64,000 nt of DNA from Holophagaceae bacterium. Lineage in GTDB: Bacteria; Acidobacteriota; Holophagae; Holophagales; Holophagaceae. The notes beneath the pieces are model-generated. The model searched no databases. It had not been told where the DNA came from and saw only the letters and a program-made list of their open reading frames with translations. The DNA is taken from assembly GCA_016710635.1 (NCBI GenBank), contig JADJVL010000003.1:62001-126000 (forward strand), written 5' to 3'. A program made the position numbers and the translations under genes. This document shows positions 18,172 through 27,057 of this stretch, piece after piece. The stretch's first letter is position 1. Each line of letters starts with the position of its first letter.

Positions 18172-20091
18172 TTAGAACCTTGTGAGGAACAATCCTGCGT
18201 TCATTCCCCGCAGGAGGATGCAGCCGCAATCTGAGTAGGAGGCTCCGGCGGAGGAGGCATCCAGTCCGGACAGGATGGCCCGCAGGCGGGGCAGATCCAG
18301 GCACTGCGCGGCCAGGGGATTCCTGGAAAGTTCCTCCAGGGCCACGGCGAGGGCGGGGCGATCGGCGAGGACTCTGTGACCCAGGTCCGAGGCCTGGAGC
18401 CCCTTCCGGGGGGAGTTGAGCACCGCATCGGGCATCCGGCCGGCCATGGCCCGGCGGATCAGCAGGCGGTCCTGGCCGCGGCGGCGCAGCTGGATGTCGG
18501 GGATGCGCAGGCAGAATTCGATGACGCGCCGGTCGGCGGTGGGGTCGCGGATGTCCAGGCCCGTGGCGGCCCCGAGCTCCTGCCAGATGGCCCCGAGGGA
18601 GATCCGGCCGAGACCGAGGAGCACCCGGTTCAGCGGCTCTGGAAAGGCTTCGAAGTGGGGATCGTGGCCCTCCTGGCGCATCCGCCCCTCCAGGTCCAGT
18701 TCCCGGGCGAAGGCGGGATGGAGGGCCGTCTCCTGTAGCCAAGGGCGCTGGGTCGAGGACCGCCGCCGCCAAGCCCGGAGGCCGGGCAGGAGGAGGGGCT
18801 TGAGGACCTGCCGCTTGAGGGCGAGGAGCGGGCTGGGCTCGATGCTGCGCAGGGCGCGCCAGGCGGCTCCCGGCCGCCCCTGCAGCAGGTTGGGCCACCA
18901 TTGGCTCGCCGCGCCCGCGTAGGACACCGACGCGTTGCCCTGCTGCCCCGTGAGCAGGACGCCCAGGCCCCGGGATCCGGCCAGGTCGAGGAGCGCCAGG
19001 ATCCAGTGGTAGTTCGCCCCGGAATGGCCCGGCGCGTCATGGATCTCCAGCTGGCGCCGGAGGGAATCCAGGATCCCCACCCCCGCCGCATCCACGGCGT
19101 GGTGGACGCCCACACCCGCCCGCAGGGCCGTCGCGTGGGCCAGGTTCCACTCGTTGCCCAGAGCCCACTCGTTGCCCAGGGCATGGCCTGGCAGGGCGGC
19201 GGCGTCCTCGAAGCGCGGCACGGCGGTGAAGGCCTCAAGGCCCCGGCCCGCCGCGGCCAGCAGGGGCCCCGCGAGGGCCACCACCGAACCGGAATCCAAA
19301 CCCGCGCTGAGGGAGGCGCCCACAGGCTGCACGCTCCGCAGCCGCGCCCCCACCGCGGCGCCATAGACCTCCAGGAAGGCCTCCAGGTAGTCCTCATCGC
19401 GCTGGAACCGGAGGGGCGCGGCCGCTTCGGGGAACCAATAGCGTCGGGTCTCGAGGCCGGCCCGGGTCGCCACCAGCACGTGGGCCGGGGGCAAGGCCTG
19501 GATGTCCTCATGGGCCGTGCGGACGCCGTCCCCGGGCCACGCCGCGAGGATCTGGGCCACCTTGAAGAGGTCGGGCCGTCGGGGCGTGTCGGGGAGGGCG
19601 AGGAGGGCCTTCAGGCTCGTGGCGAAGGCCAGGCGCCGGGCGTCCCGGTGCCAGTAGAGGCCCGTGTTGCCATGGTGGTCCCGGGCCACGAAGAGGCGCT
19701 GCTCCCGGGGCTCCCACAGGGCGAAGGACCAGTCGCCCGCCAGGTGGTCCACGCAGGCCTGGCCCCAGCGCTCGAAGGCCCCGTGGACCAGGGCGCTGTC
19801 GGGCGTCCCGGCGAGCTCGGCCCGGGGGATGGCGAGGGCCTGGGCGAGCTCTTCCCGGTTGTCCAGGCGGCCCGCGAAGACCAGCGTGCCGTCCGCCTGC
19901 CGCAGGGGCTGGGACTCGAGGGCATCCTCCGCCGTGACGTGCCGGAGCCGGCTGCCCAGGCCGATGCGACCGTCGCACCAGGTCCCGCCGCCGTCGGTGC
20001 CGCAGCCGGCCATGGCCGCCGACATGCGCGCCAGGTCCTCGGCCAGCACCGGCGCGTCGTCGAAGCGGAGCAGGCCGAAGATGCCGCTCAT
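18172..20091 (-). CDS. lasso peptide cyclase, asparagine synthase-like (C protein)
   Basis: A 639-residue asparagine-synthetase homologue expected to adenylate the ring Asp/Glu and close the macrolactam. The N-terminal glutamine-amidotransferase-like domain starts MSGIFGLLRF. The catalytic Cys2 of true glutaminases is replaced by Ser, as is common in lasso cyclases. The ATP-pyrophosphatase motif is SLSAGLDSGSVVALAG (about residues 262-277). Downstream, LNSPRKGLQASDLG matches the C-terminal part of the synthetase domain. A six-residue tandem duplication (ALGNEW twice) is encoded by 18-bp repeats at 19147-19182. The start overlaps the B2 stop by four bases. Confidence 0.88.
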   Translation of the reverse strand: MSGIFGLLRFDDAPVLAEDLARMSAAMAGCGTDGGGTWCDGRIGLGSRLRHVTAEDALESQPLRQADGTLVFAGRLDNREELAQALAIPRAELAGTPDSALVHGAFERWGQACVDHLAGDWSFALWEPREQRLFVARDHHGNTGLYWHRDARRLAFATSLKALLALPDTPRRPDLFKVAQILAAWPGDGVRTAHEDIQALPPAHVLVATRAGLETRRYWFPEAAAPLRFQRDEDYLEAFLEVYGAAVGARLRSVQPVGASLSAGLDSGSVVALAGPLLAAAGRGLEAFTAVPRFEDAAALPGHALGNEWALGNEWNLAHATALRAGVGVHHAVDAAGVGILDSLRRQLEIHDAPGHSGANYHWILALLDLAGSRGLGVLLTGQQGNASVSYAGAASQWWPNLLQGRPGAAWRALRSIEPSPLLALKRQVLKPLLLPGLRAWRRRSSTQRPWLQETALHPAFARELDLEGRMRQEGHDPHFEAFPEPLNRVLLGLGRISLGAIWQELGAATGLDIRDPTADRRVIEFCLRIPDIQLRRRGQDRLLIRRAMAGRMPDAVLNSPRKGLQASDLGHRVLADRPALAVALEELSRNPLAAQCLDLPRLRAILSGLDASSAGASYSDCGCILLRGMNAGLFLTRF

Positions 20092-20549
20092 GGCCGCCCG
20101 GGGCCCGCGAACTGGCAGATGACGCGGTAGGCCTGGTGCCCGGCTTCGCCCGTGACGACCCGCCCGCCGCAGCGCAACCAGGCGTGGGCATTGAACGGCG
20201 CCGCCGGATCCCGCCGGACGCCGAAGTACACCGTGGCCGCGATGCCGCGGGCCCGCAGCATCCGGAAGCCGGCGAGGGCCTGGGCCAGGCAGCGGCTGTC
20301 CCAGGGCACCCGGCGCGCCACGGCCTGCACCGCCCAGCCGACCTCCTCCACCGCCGGCTGCTGTTCGGCGGGGACCTCCGGGGCGCTCTCGGCCCCCAGA
20401 ACCCCCAGTCCCGCGGCCAGGCGCCGGAACGGGACGAAGGCCAGGGCGAGCCGGGCGCCGAGCAGGTGCCGCAGGGCTTCCCGCAGAAGGCGCCGCCGCG
20501 GGGCGGGCAGGACCCGGTAGCGCCGCCAGTCCTGGAGGAACAGGGCCAT
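20088..20549 (-). CDS. lasso peptide biosynthesis B2 protein (leader peptidase)
   Basis: A 153-residue transglutaminase-like cysteine protease that removes the leader peptide. The catalytic Cys lies in VPWDSRCLAQALAGFRML, the His in APFNAHAWLRCGG, and an Asp in FGVRRDPAAP could complete the triad. Spacing and length match stand-alone B2 proteins. ATG 20549 shares one base with the B1 stop (TGATG) and the stop overlaps the cyclase start (ATGA). The three proteins are therefore coupled in translation. A longer upstream frame exists but only shadows B1. Confidence 0.87.
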   Translation of the reverse strand: MALFLQDWRRYRVLPAPRRRLLREALRHLLGARLALAFVPFRRLAAGLGVLGAESAPEVPAEQQPAVEEVGWAVQAVARRVPWDSRCLAQALAGFRMLRARGIAATVYFGVRRDPAAPFNAHAWLRCGGRVVTGEAGHQAYRVICQFAGPGRP

Positions 20550-20833
20550 CAGCCGTCCACCACGAGAAGCCCCTCGCGCCGCAGCTCCTCGATGAAGGGC
20601 CGGATCTCCTCGGCGCAGCGCTCGGGAGTGACGTCGTATTCCGCCGCCAGCTGCTCCGCGAGGGCCGCCAGGGTCCGCGGCGTCTCCAGCAAGGTCCAGA
20701 TGCGCCGGGCCGTGCCTTCCAGGCCGTAATAGCTGCCGGTCTCCAGGCTCATGAGCACGGTCTCGTCCTCGAGGTCGGCGGCCAGGGGCGCGGTGGCGCG
20801 GGCCAGGGGCAGGTCGGGGCGCAGGGGCAGCAT
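20549..20833 (-). CDS. PqqD family protein, lasso B1 / RiPP recognition element
   Basis: A 94-residue winged-helix RRE that binds the precursor leader and delivers it to the B2 peptidase and cyclase. It has the PqqD pattern ETVLMSLETGSYYGLEGTAR, ARRIWTLLETPRTLAALAEQ and a C-terminal helix ending LRREGLLVVDG. A GAGGAA ribosome site sits before ATG 20833, which directly follows the kinase stop. Being separate from B2 is the split-B arrangement common outside the enterobacterial type. Confidence 0.88.
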   Translation of the reverse strand: MLPLRPDLPLARATAPLAADLEDETVLMSLETGSYYGLEGTARRIWTLLETPRTLAALAEQLAAEYDVTPERCAEEIRPFIEELRREGLLVVDG

Positions 20834-21766
20834 TCAGGTTTCCTCGGGTCCGCCCGGCCGGGGCCGGGACGGCCATTCATGTTCGAGCCAAAGCACCAGC
20901 GCGTCGAGGCGGGCCGCGTCCCGCCGGCGGCAGAGCCGGTACACGGAGGCCGAGGCGGCAAGGTCGCCGGCCAGCCGCAGCACCTCCCCACGGCCGCGCA
21001 GCCCCTGGAGGAAGGCCGGCCGGTAGAGGTTGTCCGCGAGCTGCTGGAGGGCCTCGAAGCCCTTCAGGGGAACGAGGGCAGGCCCGCCCTCCGCGACGTC
21101 CGTCAGCACGTGCACCGCGCCGAGGGGCACCGGGGCCGAGGCGTGGCCGTCCCCCAGGGGCAGGACGAATTTGTCGACGTTGAACCGCGAGGGTGGCGGC
21201 GGCTCGTCTGCGCCATGGAGGCGGCCGACGGCATCGCCCTTCAGCCGCAGGTGCGGGAAGGCCGGCAGCACCTGGAGCCCGCCCACGGAATCGCGGGCGA
21301 GGACGCAGACGTCGTCGGAGATCAGCCGGTAGCCCGCCCGGCGGAAGTGGGCCGCCAGGGTGGATTTCCCGATGCCCGAGGGCCCGACGAAGACCATGGC
21401 CCCCCAGGGCGTCTCCACGGCGCTGCCGTGGAGGGGGAAGAGGCCGCGCTGGTAGAGGAGGGCGCCGAGAGCCGAACCCAGGAGGAAGAGCCGCACTTTT
21501 TCCGGGTCCGCCGCGGGGGCGGGCTGGACGCGCAGGCGCCGGCCCTCCTCGGCCTGGTAGACGGCGACCCCTTCCACGACCAGGCGGAACGCCGAGGGCG
21601 AGGCCTGCCACCAGGATGTCGTCAGCGTGGCGTCGGGCAGGTCCGGGAGGTCCTCCGCCAGGGAGATGACCACTTCCGGGGTGGAACCCGGGCCCGCCAC
21701 GGCCCGCAGCCCCGGGAGCTCGAGACAGGAGGCGATCGTCAGCTCATAGGCCCGGTAGTGGAACAC
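20834..21766 (-). CDS. HPr-kinase-like ATP-binding protein, putative lasso peptide kinase
   Basis: A 310-residue protein with a C-terminal HPr-kinase-like domain: LHGSAVETPWGAMVFVGPSG running into the Walker A GPSGIGKST, then LISDDVCVLARD, the paired acidic residues of the Walker B region. In several known lasso clusters such kinases phosphorylate the C-terminal Ser of the precursor (established for the paeninodin-type enzymes). The candidate precursor here ends in Ser, which fits. It starts at GTG 21766 and is the first gene of the cluster, so the promoter should lie in 21767-21855. Similar proteins also occur without a lasso role, so the function is inferred from context. Confidence 0.8.
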   Translation of the reverse strand: MFHYRAYELTIASCLELPGLRAVAGPGSTPEVVISLAEDLPDLPDATLTTSWWQASPSAFRLVVEGVAVYQAEEGRRLRVQPAPAADPEKVRLFLLGSALGALLYQRGLFPLHGSAVETPWGAMVFVGPSGIGKSTLAAHFRRAGYRLISDDVCVLARDSVGGLQVLPAFPHLRLKGDAVGRLHGADEPPPPSRFNVDKFVLPLGDGHASAPVPLGAVHVLTDVAEGGPALVPLKGFEALQQLADNLYRPAFLQGLRGRGEVLRLAGDLAASASVYRLCRRRDAARLDALVLWLEHEWPSRPRPGGPEET

Positions 21767-21855
21767 TCAACCCCCGAGTCCGGACAGCCCGGAGCGCCGT
21801 GATCGCGCCCCCACCACCACGCCCGGTCCCACCACGGAGGCGGGGATGACGTGGC

Positions 21856-21888
21856 CCCGGGAGGGCCGGACCTTCCGGCCCTCCCGGG
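21856..21888. terminator. perfect 15-bp hairpin between two minus-strand genes
   Basis: CCCGGGAGGGCCGGA at 21856-21870 is exactly complementary to 21874-21888, with a three-base loop. It begins eight bases past the stop of the secreted BNR gene and about 90 bases before the lasso kinase start. It lacks a clear U tract on either strand, so termination could be Rho-assisted, or the hairpin may act as an mRNA 3' stabiliser. Confidence 0.6.
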
Positions 21889-21896
21889 TCACGGGT

Positions 21897-24800
21897 TCAG
21901 TTCTTGGTGACGAAGACGGCGCCGCCGTTGAAGCGGGGCCGGCTGCGGGGCTGCTGCAGGATGGGCTCCAGCGGATCGCCAGGGCCACGCATCGGCGTGA
22001 TCGTGAAGAAGTCAATGGAATTGAAGACGTCGTACGGAACGGTCGAGCTGGTGCGGCAGTCCACGCCGATGCCGTAGGTGCCGGGCTGCCAGGTGCTGGG
22101 CAGGTTGTAGGTGGCACTGACCCCATAGTCCTGCATCATCACCCAGCCGAGTGAGTCATCCACATAGACCCAGAACTGGTACTGGTAGGCCCCGGCCGGG
22201 GAAGGCGTGGCCGTGCCCTGGAGGACGGAACCCGAACCCGCCGCCGTGAAACTCAGGGGCCAGGAGCCGCCGGACTTGGAGATCGGCAGGGAGGCGCTCG
22301 GCGTGATGCTGACCGCCGTGGCGGGGGTGTACTGATTGAGGACGGTGAGGGTCGCACTGCCGCTGGTGACGGGCACACTGCCACCGGACGTCGTGGTGAC
22401 CACGCAGTCGTACACCGAGCCGGACAGGGCCGCGGAGGTCGGATTGATGGTGAGGGTGGCGGAAACCGTATTGGTCGTTGAACTGGCGGGAGAGAAGACC
22501 GCGTTGGTGTAGGGGGCCACGTTCGTCAGGTTCACGCCGTTCCGACGCCACTGGAAGGTGAAGACCCGGCCGATGGCATCGACGCGGCCGCCGCCCGCCG
22601 TGACCGTGAAGGAGGCGCTGGCGGGAGCGGCCACCGTCAGGTTCACGGGGCTGGTGCAGATGTTGGGCGCCACGAGGCCTGCAGTCGTCTGGGAGATAAC
22701 GATGGCGTTGTTGCTGGTGACGGTGCAGCCGCTGCCCCCCGTGACCTTGCATGTGTAAGTACCGGCGGTGCCGGCTTGCGCGTTGGTGATGCTCAACGTC
22801 GCCGTGGTGGCGCCCGCGACGACCCAGGTGGGCTGGGCGCCATTCACCAGGTTGGTGCCGTTCCGGGCCCACTGGTAGCTGAGGCCCGCACCTGAGGCGA
22901 CCACCTGCAGGCTGAAGGAATTCCCCGTGGCGTACTCGGTGTTGGCGGGCTGGGTGGTGATCACCGGCGCCGCCACGGTGCTGGTCATGATCGCGGCGTT
23001 GCTGACGGTGGTGCCGGCGCAGTTGGAGGCCTTGAGGGTGTAGGTGCCGCCGCTGCCGCAGGCTGTGGAGGAGACCGTAAGGGTCGGCGTCGTGGCGCCG
23101 GAAATGGCGCCGCCATCCACCAGGTCCACGCCGTTCAGCTGCCACTGGTAGGTGACCGTCGGATAGGTGTTGGAGACCGTCCCGGTGAGGATGAAGCCCG
23201 CGGGCGGCGTGAAGGAGGCGCCCACAGGCTGCACACTGAAGGCCGGGGCGACGTAGGCGGGCACGCCGCCCACCTGCCAGACACCGCGGCCGAAGACCGC
23301 CGCGCGAAGGAAGTTCCCATTGGGATGGACATAGAGGTCCGTCACCAGCCCCTGGGGCAGGCCCGAGCCGAACAAGCTCCAATTGGTGCCGCTGTCGATG
23401 GTGCGATAGACGCCCAGCCAGGTCGCCGCGTAGAGCGTGTTCGGGTCGCCGGGGTCCACGACGATCTTCACCACGGGCAGGTCAGGCAGGCCGGTTTCCG
23501 CCGCGGCCCAGGTCGCGCCGCCGTCCGTGGTGCGGGCCACGTGGATGGAGTTGGGGGCCGTGGATACCGACGCCGCAAACAGGATGTTGTTGTCCACCCA
23601 GGCGACGTTGGAATTGTTGCCCTGCCACGTGCGACCGCCGGAGGCCGGCACCAGGGTGTTGAGGTTGCTCGGGAGGGGGGCGCTGGCGAAGGCGTCGGTA
23701 GTGATGTATACGATCCCGCTATTGGAGGCGGTCGCCAGCCGGTTCCCATCGGTGGGATGGGCGCCAATGCCGTGGCTCACTGCCGCCACGGCAGTTCCAT
23801 TGGCGAGCCGTCTCAGGTTGGTCCAATTGGCGCCACCGGTGGTGCGGTATACCCGTCGGTTGGTGGTGCCCCCGTAGGTGTAGAAGACCGTCCCCGTCGG
23901 ATCGGCCCCGGGGGGGGCAGCGATGATCGGGGTGACGAGGTAGTAGTTGCTATTGTCCGCGGGGTAGTCAGGCCGCCCGTGAACGCTGTCCATTCCGTGG
24001 CGTCGTCAGGCGGGTTCGTGGTGCAGCGGTAGATGTTGTTGTAGCCCAGGGAACTGAAGGAGTAGGTGTCCGTGGCCTGGCTCCAGCCGACGCCGAAACC
24101 ATCGTAGTTGCCGAGGGCGCCAACGGTCGTGCCGGAGCGCGTCTGGTTGAACACGGTCGTTGCACCCACGCGCTTGACGGTGGCGTTGTCCTCGGTGCCC
24201 ATGAGGATGCTATCGGCGGCACAGGAAGAGAGGGGCCCCGAGGCCAAGGCCCACACCATGTGGGAGACGAGGCCAACGTTCTTGGTGTCGTCCCAGGTCG
24301 CGCCGCCATCATCGGAGTAGAAGAAGCCGCCATTGGTCCCAGGAAGACCCGGTGCGTGGCCCCCAGATCCAGCTTGGCGGCGCACTGGAAGCCACCGTGG
24401 GCATAGGGGAGGCTGAACTTCCCGAACCAGTTGGTCTGGAGGTTCCACTTCGTCGCGGCCGTGCCGCCCGTGGCGCCGCCGTTGGTGTTCTTGGCCGAGC
24501 TGAGGTCCCCGCCGATGTAGAGGGTGTTGCGCGTGCCGTCCTGGGGGTCCACCAGCAGCATCTGGTCGTAGTACCCATTGGCATGCATGTAGTTGTTGTT
24601 GTTCTGGTCGGTGTTCGTGGTGGCAGGTGCCGATCCGGAGGTCGTGTTGGTGGCGGTCCATGCGGTGGTGCCCCCGGTGGTGCTCTTGTAGAGGTCAAGC
24701 TGGGCCGCGTCGCCGGCGGCGGCGGCGAAGCAGTAGACCGTGGCCTCGCCCGGGACGTTGCTGAGGGTCATGCGACCGCCGGCGATGGGGGAGGCGGCAA

Positions 24801-25847
24801 ACCAGGTCGCCCCGCCGGTGGTGCTGCGCATGATGACGCCGGTGCCGCTGCTTGTGTCCTCGGCTGCGGCGAGCCATGTGAGGGGACCCACCCGGGCGAG
24901 GCTCCAGACCCGCTTCCCGTTGAAGCTGGCGTTGTCCACGATGGCGAACGAGGCCCCGCCGTCGGTGGACCTGAAGAGCCCCTTGTCGGTGCCGACCAGC
25001 ACCGTGGTGGTGGCTTCGGTGGCCGCGGTGTCGTCCACTTTCACATCAAGCACCTGGGTGGCCGTGTAGGTGATCGCAGTGATGGTGCCGCTGAGCTGAA
25101 TTGGCGTGGACCAGGTCTGCCCGGCATCCAGGGAGCGGACCATGAATCCGCCGACACCCATGTCGAAGGGATCTCCGAGGCCCACATGCAGAACCGCACC
25201 AGCACCGGACTTGGACTTGCCGAAGGCGGCCGAACCGCCCCTGGTGCTGCCGACCTGGTCCGTGAGAGACCGCCAGGTGGGGGGTGTGTCCTGGAAGTTG
25301 GAGGTCTTCCAGAGCCCGCCGCCGGCAGTCAGCACGTAGACGGTGTTCGCATCGGCAGGGTCGGGCAGGATCGCGCGCACCCGTCCACTGTTCTGCTTGG
25401 CGAGGGTCAGGCCGGAATTCTGGATCTTGGTGGATCCGGTGGGGCCCAGATTCGTCCAGGTCGTGGCTGCCAGGGCAAGGGGGAGGGGAATCCCCTCCGG
25501 AAGCCCAGTGGCAGCGAACCCCTCGGGCCGGAAATGGTCGGGGTAGAGCAGCCTCTGCCGCGCGGCTTCGTCCAGCGGCGCATGAATTCCGGGGAGAGGT
25601 CCCCGCCAATCTGCAGGCGCCACCACTCCCTGCGAGCCGCGGCATCGTCGTCCCGGCCCTTGCTTGGGTTGCCCTGGCCCTGTTGATTGCCATCACTCCG
25701 GCCCCCATTCGAGGTGAGGTAATTTGTGCCGCTTATTTCAATTCCTGGCTTGGCGGGGGCTTCCTGGGCTCCGAGGGCGGCGCTGCTGAACAGGGCGGTG
25801 GCCAGACCCAGGGCGGTGGCGTTGAGAAGCGTGCGGGGGTTGAACAT
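21897..25847 (-). pseudogene. large secreted BNR/WD40-like repeat protein with Ig-like domains, frameshifted
   Basis: An exported protein of about 1316 residues when three frame breaks are joined. It begins with a signal peptide (MFNPRTLLNATALGLATALF) after a good GAGG ribosome site. A beta-propeller region with BNR/Asp-box-like repeats follows (GLFRSTDGGASFAIVD, GVYRTIDSGTNWSLFG). From about the propeller end there are at least four Ig-like modules (VTYQWQLNGVDLVDGG, LSYQWARNGTNLVNG, FTFQWRRNGVNLTNV). Breaks lie near 25575, 24335 and 23975; each looks like one lost base. It is probably a surface or extracellular carbohydrate- or protein-binding factor. No catalytic residues can be assigned. 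Confidence 0.72.
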
Positions 25848-26367
25848 GGGGGCCTCGCGGTGATCGGGTGCGGTGCTGCGATAAAGAATCCCTCCCGGAG
25901 GGGAGGGGAGCTAGCGACTGGATTTGGACGGATGGGGGTGGGAACCGGATGGGTACGACATGCAGCACTCCGGAAGCAGGGGCCGAGGCGTAAGCTTGAA
26001 CCCGACAGGAATTTTGGGTGAAGTGTTTGCGGGTCAGAAAAAGCCTACAGGAATCTAAGTTTCAAACCCTGGGCAGGCAAGGAAAAACGGCCCCTGATTT
26101 TTACATGTCCCACCCATCAAATGCGGCTTTTCTCTCGATATCGATTTCTGCATGGGATTCGCGCCGGTGCTGGAGGAACGGGATTCCCAGCCCTCCAGAT
26201 CCGGCGGCCGGAACGGCGTTCCGGCAGGGGCAACCGGCGGCGGCCTTCGGGCTTGACGCACCTGCGGGGAACAGTAAGCTGCTGACCAGCTTCCACCCCG
26301 CCAGACCTCCTTCCTAAGCGCCATCCCGTGAAGGAATTCCGCGCAGATCCATTCCCCAGGAGCGGCC
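25848..26367. other. divergent intergenic region
   Basis: About 520 bases between the minus-strand BNR gene and the plus-strand barrel gene. Reading frames present are short and out of character with genome codon use. It contains a plausible promoter toward the barrel gene (listed separately) and a moderately AT-rich stretch at 26030-26150. I see no RNA gene or repeat in it. Confidence 0.5.
26253..26280 (+). promoter_or_regulatory. possible sigma-70-type promoter for the barrel gene
   Basis: TTGACG (26253-26258) and TAAGCT (26275-26280) are separated by 16 bases. The -35 box is near consensus and the -10 box is weak. It lies about 90 bases upstream of ATG 26368. Only pattern and position support it. 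Confidence 0.3.
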
Positions 26368-26979
26368 ATGAACGTGACGTCCCCTTCCCTCGCACTCCTG
26401 CTGCTCGCCGCGGGGACGCTCCAGGCCCAGGCTCCGGCGACGCCCCCTCCGGCCCCGGCCAAGCCCGCGGCCCTGGAGGGCTTCCGCTTCGGCATCCAGG
26501 GGGGACTTGTGTCCGCCACCACCGATTCCACAAAGTACCTCACGGACAAGAAAATGGGCTTCGTCGTGGGCCTGCAGGGCACGGTGGACGTGCTGCGGGG
26601 CCAGCGCCTCCGGGGCCGTCTGGATTTCACCAGCTTCCCCAAGGCCACCGTGCCGACCCTGCACGGCGGAGGCGGGCCGGAGGACGACACCATCAGCGCC
26701 ATGGCCCTGGGCCTGGACTACATGATCTTCTTCGCCGGACGGCCGGAAGGCGGCTACTGGACCGGAGGCGCGGCGCTGACCAGCTGGAAGCAGGATGCGT
26801 CCCCCGGCGAGACCAAGACCCACACCAGCATCGGCCTCGCCACGGGCCTGGGCTGGCAGTTCAACCGCACCTTCGGCCTCGAGGGCCGGGCCACCTGGGC
26901 CCGGTGGCAGACGAACTTCCGCCCCAGCACGATCCACAACGCCGGCACGCTGAGCCTGGAAGCTTCGGTCCGGTTCTGA
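26368..26979 (+). CDS. outer membrane beta-barrel-like protein
   Basis: A 203-residue exported protein. The signal peptide MNVTSPSLALLLLAAGTLQA is followed by a Pro/Ala-rich linker to about residue 36. Alternating hydrophobic strands follow: FRFGIQGGLVSATTD, MGFVVGLQGTVDVL, ISAMALGLDYMIFFAG, SIGLATGLGWQFNRTFGLEG. The protein ends LSLEASVRF, a C-terminal Phe typical of barrel insertion by BAM. Size and strand count suit an eight-strand barrel of the OmpA/OmpW type. It has a clear AGGAG ribosome site. Function beyond location is unknown. Confidence 0.78.
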   Translation: MNVTSPSLALLLLAAGTLQAQAPATPPPAPAKPAALEGFRFGIQGGLVSATTDSTKYLTDKKMGFVVGLQGTVDVLRGQRLRGRLDFTSFPKATVPTLHGGGGPEDDTISAMALGLDYMIFFAGRPEGGYWTGGAALTSWKQDASPGETKTHTSIGLATGLGWQFNRTFGLEGRATWARWQTNFRPSTIHNAGTLSLEASVRF

Positions 26980-27057
26980 GGAGGCGCGGAGGGCAGCGCG
27001 GGCACCGGCCTGAGGCACACCCATCAGGCCTGGCGAGCGTCCAGCGGCTTTGATCTA

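Larger units (their letters stand above)
15351..21766 (-). other. lasso peptide biosynthetic gene cluster
   Basis: Seven minus-strand genes are arranged head to tail with overlaps or minimal gaps except around the precursor: kinase, B1 (RRE), B2 (peptidase), C (cyclase), candidate precursor, nucleotidyltransferase and methyltransferase. The B1-B2-C trio is the defining set of lasso-peptide pathways. The three other enzymes are tailoring candidates for phosphorylation, nucleotidyl or sugar-type modification, and methylation. No ABC exporter or isopeptidase gene is adjacent. The cluster is bounded upstream by a strong hairpin at 21856-21888. Confidence 0.82.

Noticed and set aside
17939..18901. 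A 320-residue minus-strand frame overlapping the cyclase end and precursor
   Set aside because: Its first two thirds lie out of frame inside the clear cyclase gene and are Pro/Arg-rich shadow sequence. Only its short 3' part from ATG 18173 is worth attention and is discussed as a possible start.
22156..23382. A long minus-strand frame inside the BNR/Ig gene
   Set aside because: It is an out-of-frame shadow rich in Arg and Gly. The Ig-like sequence in the other frame is convincing.
26018..26317. A 99-residue plus-strand frame upstream of the barrel gene
   Set aside because: Codon use does not match the genome, there is no ribosome site, and it covers the likely promoter.
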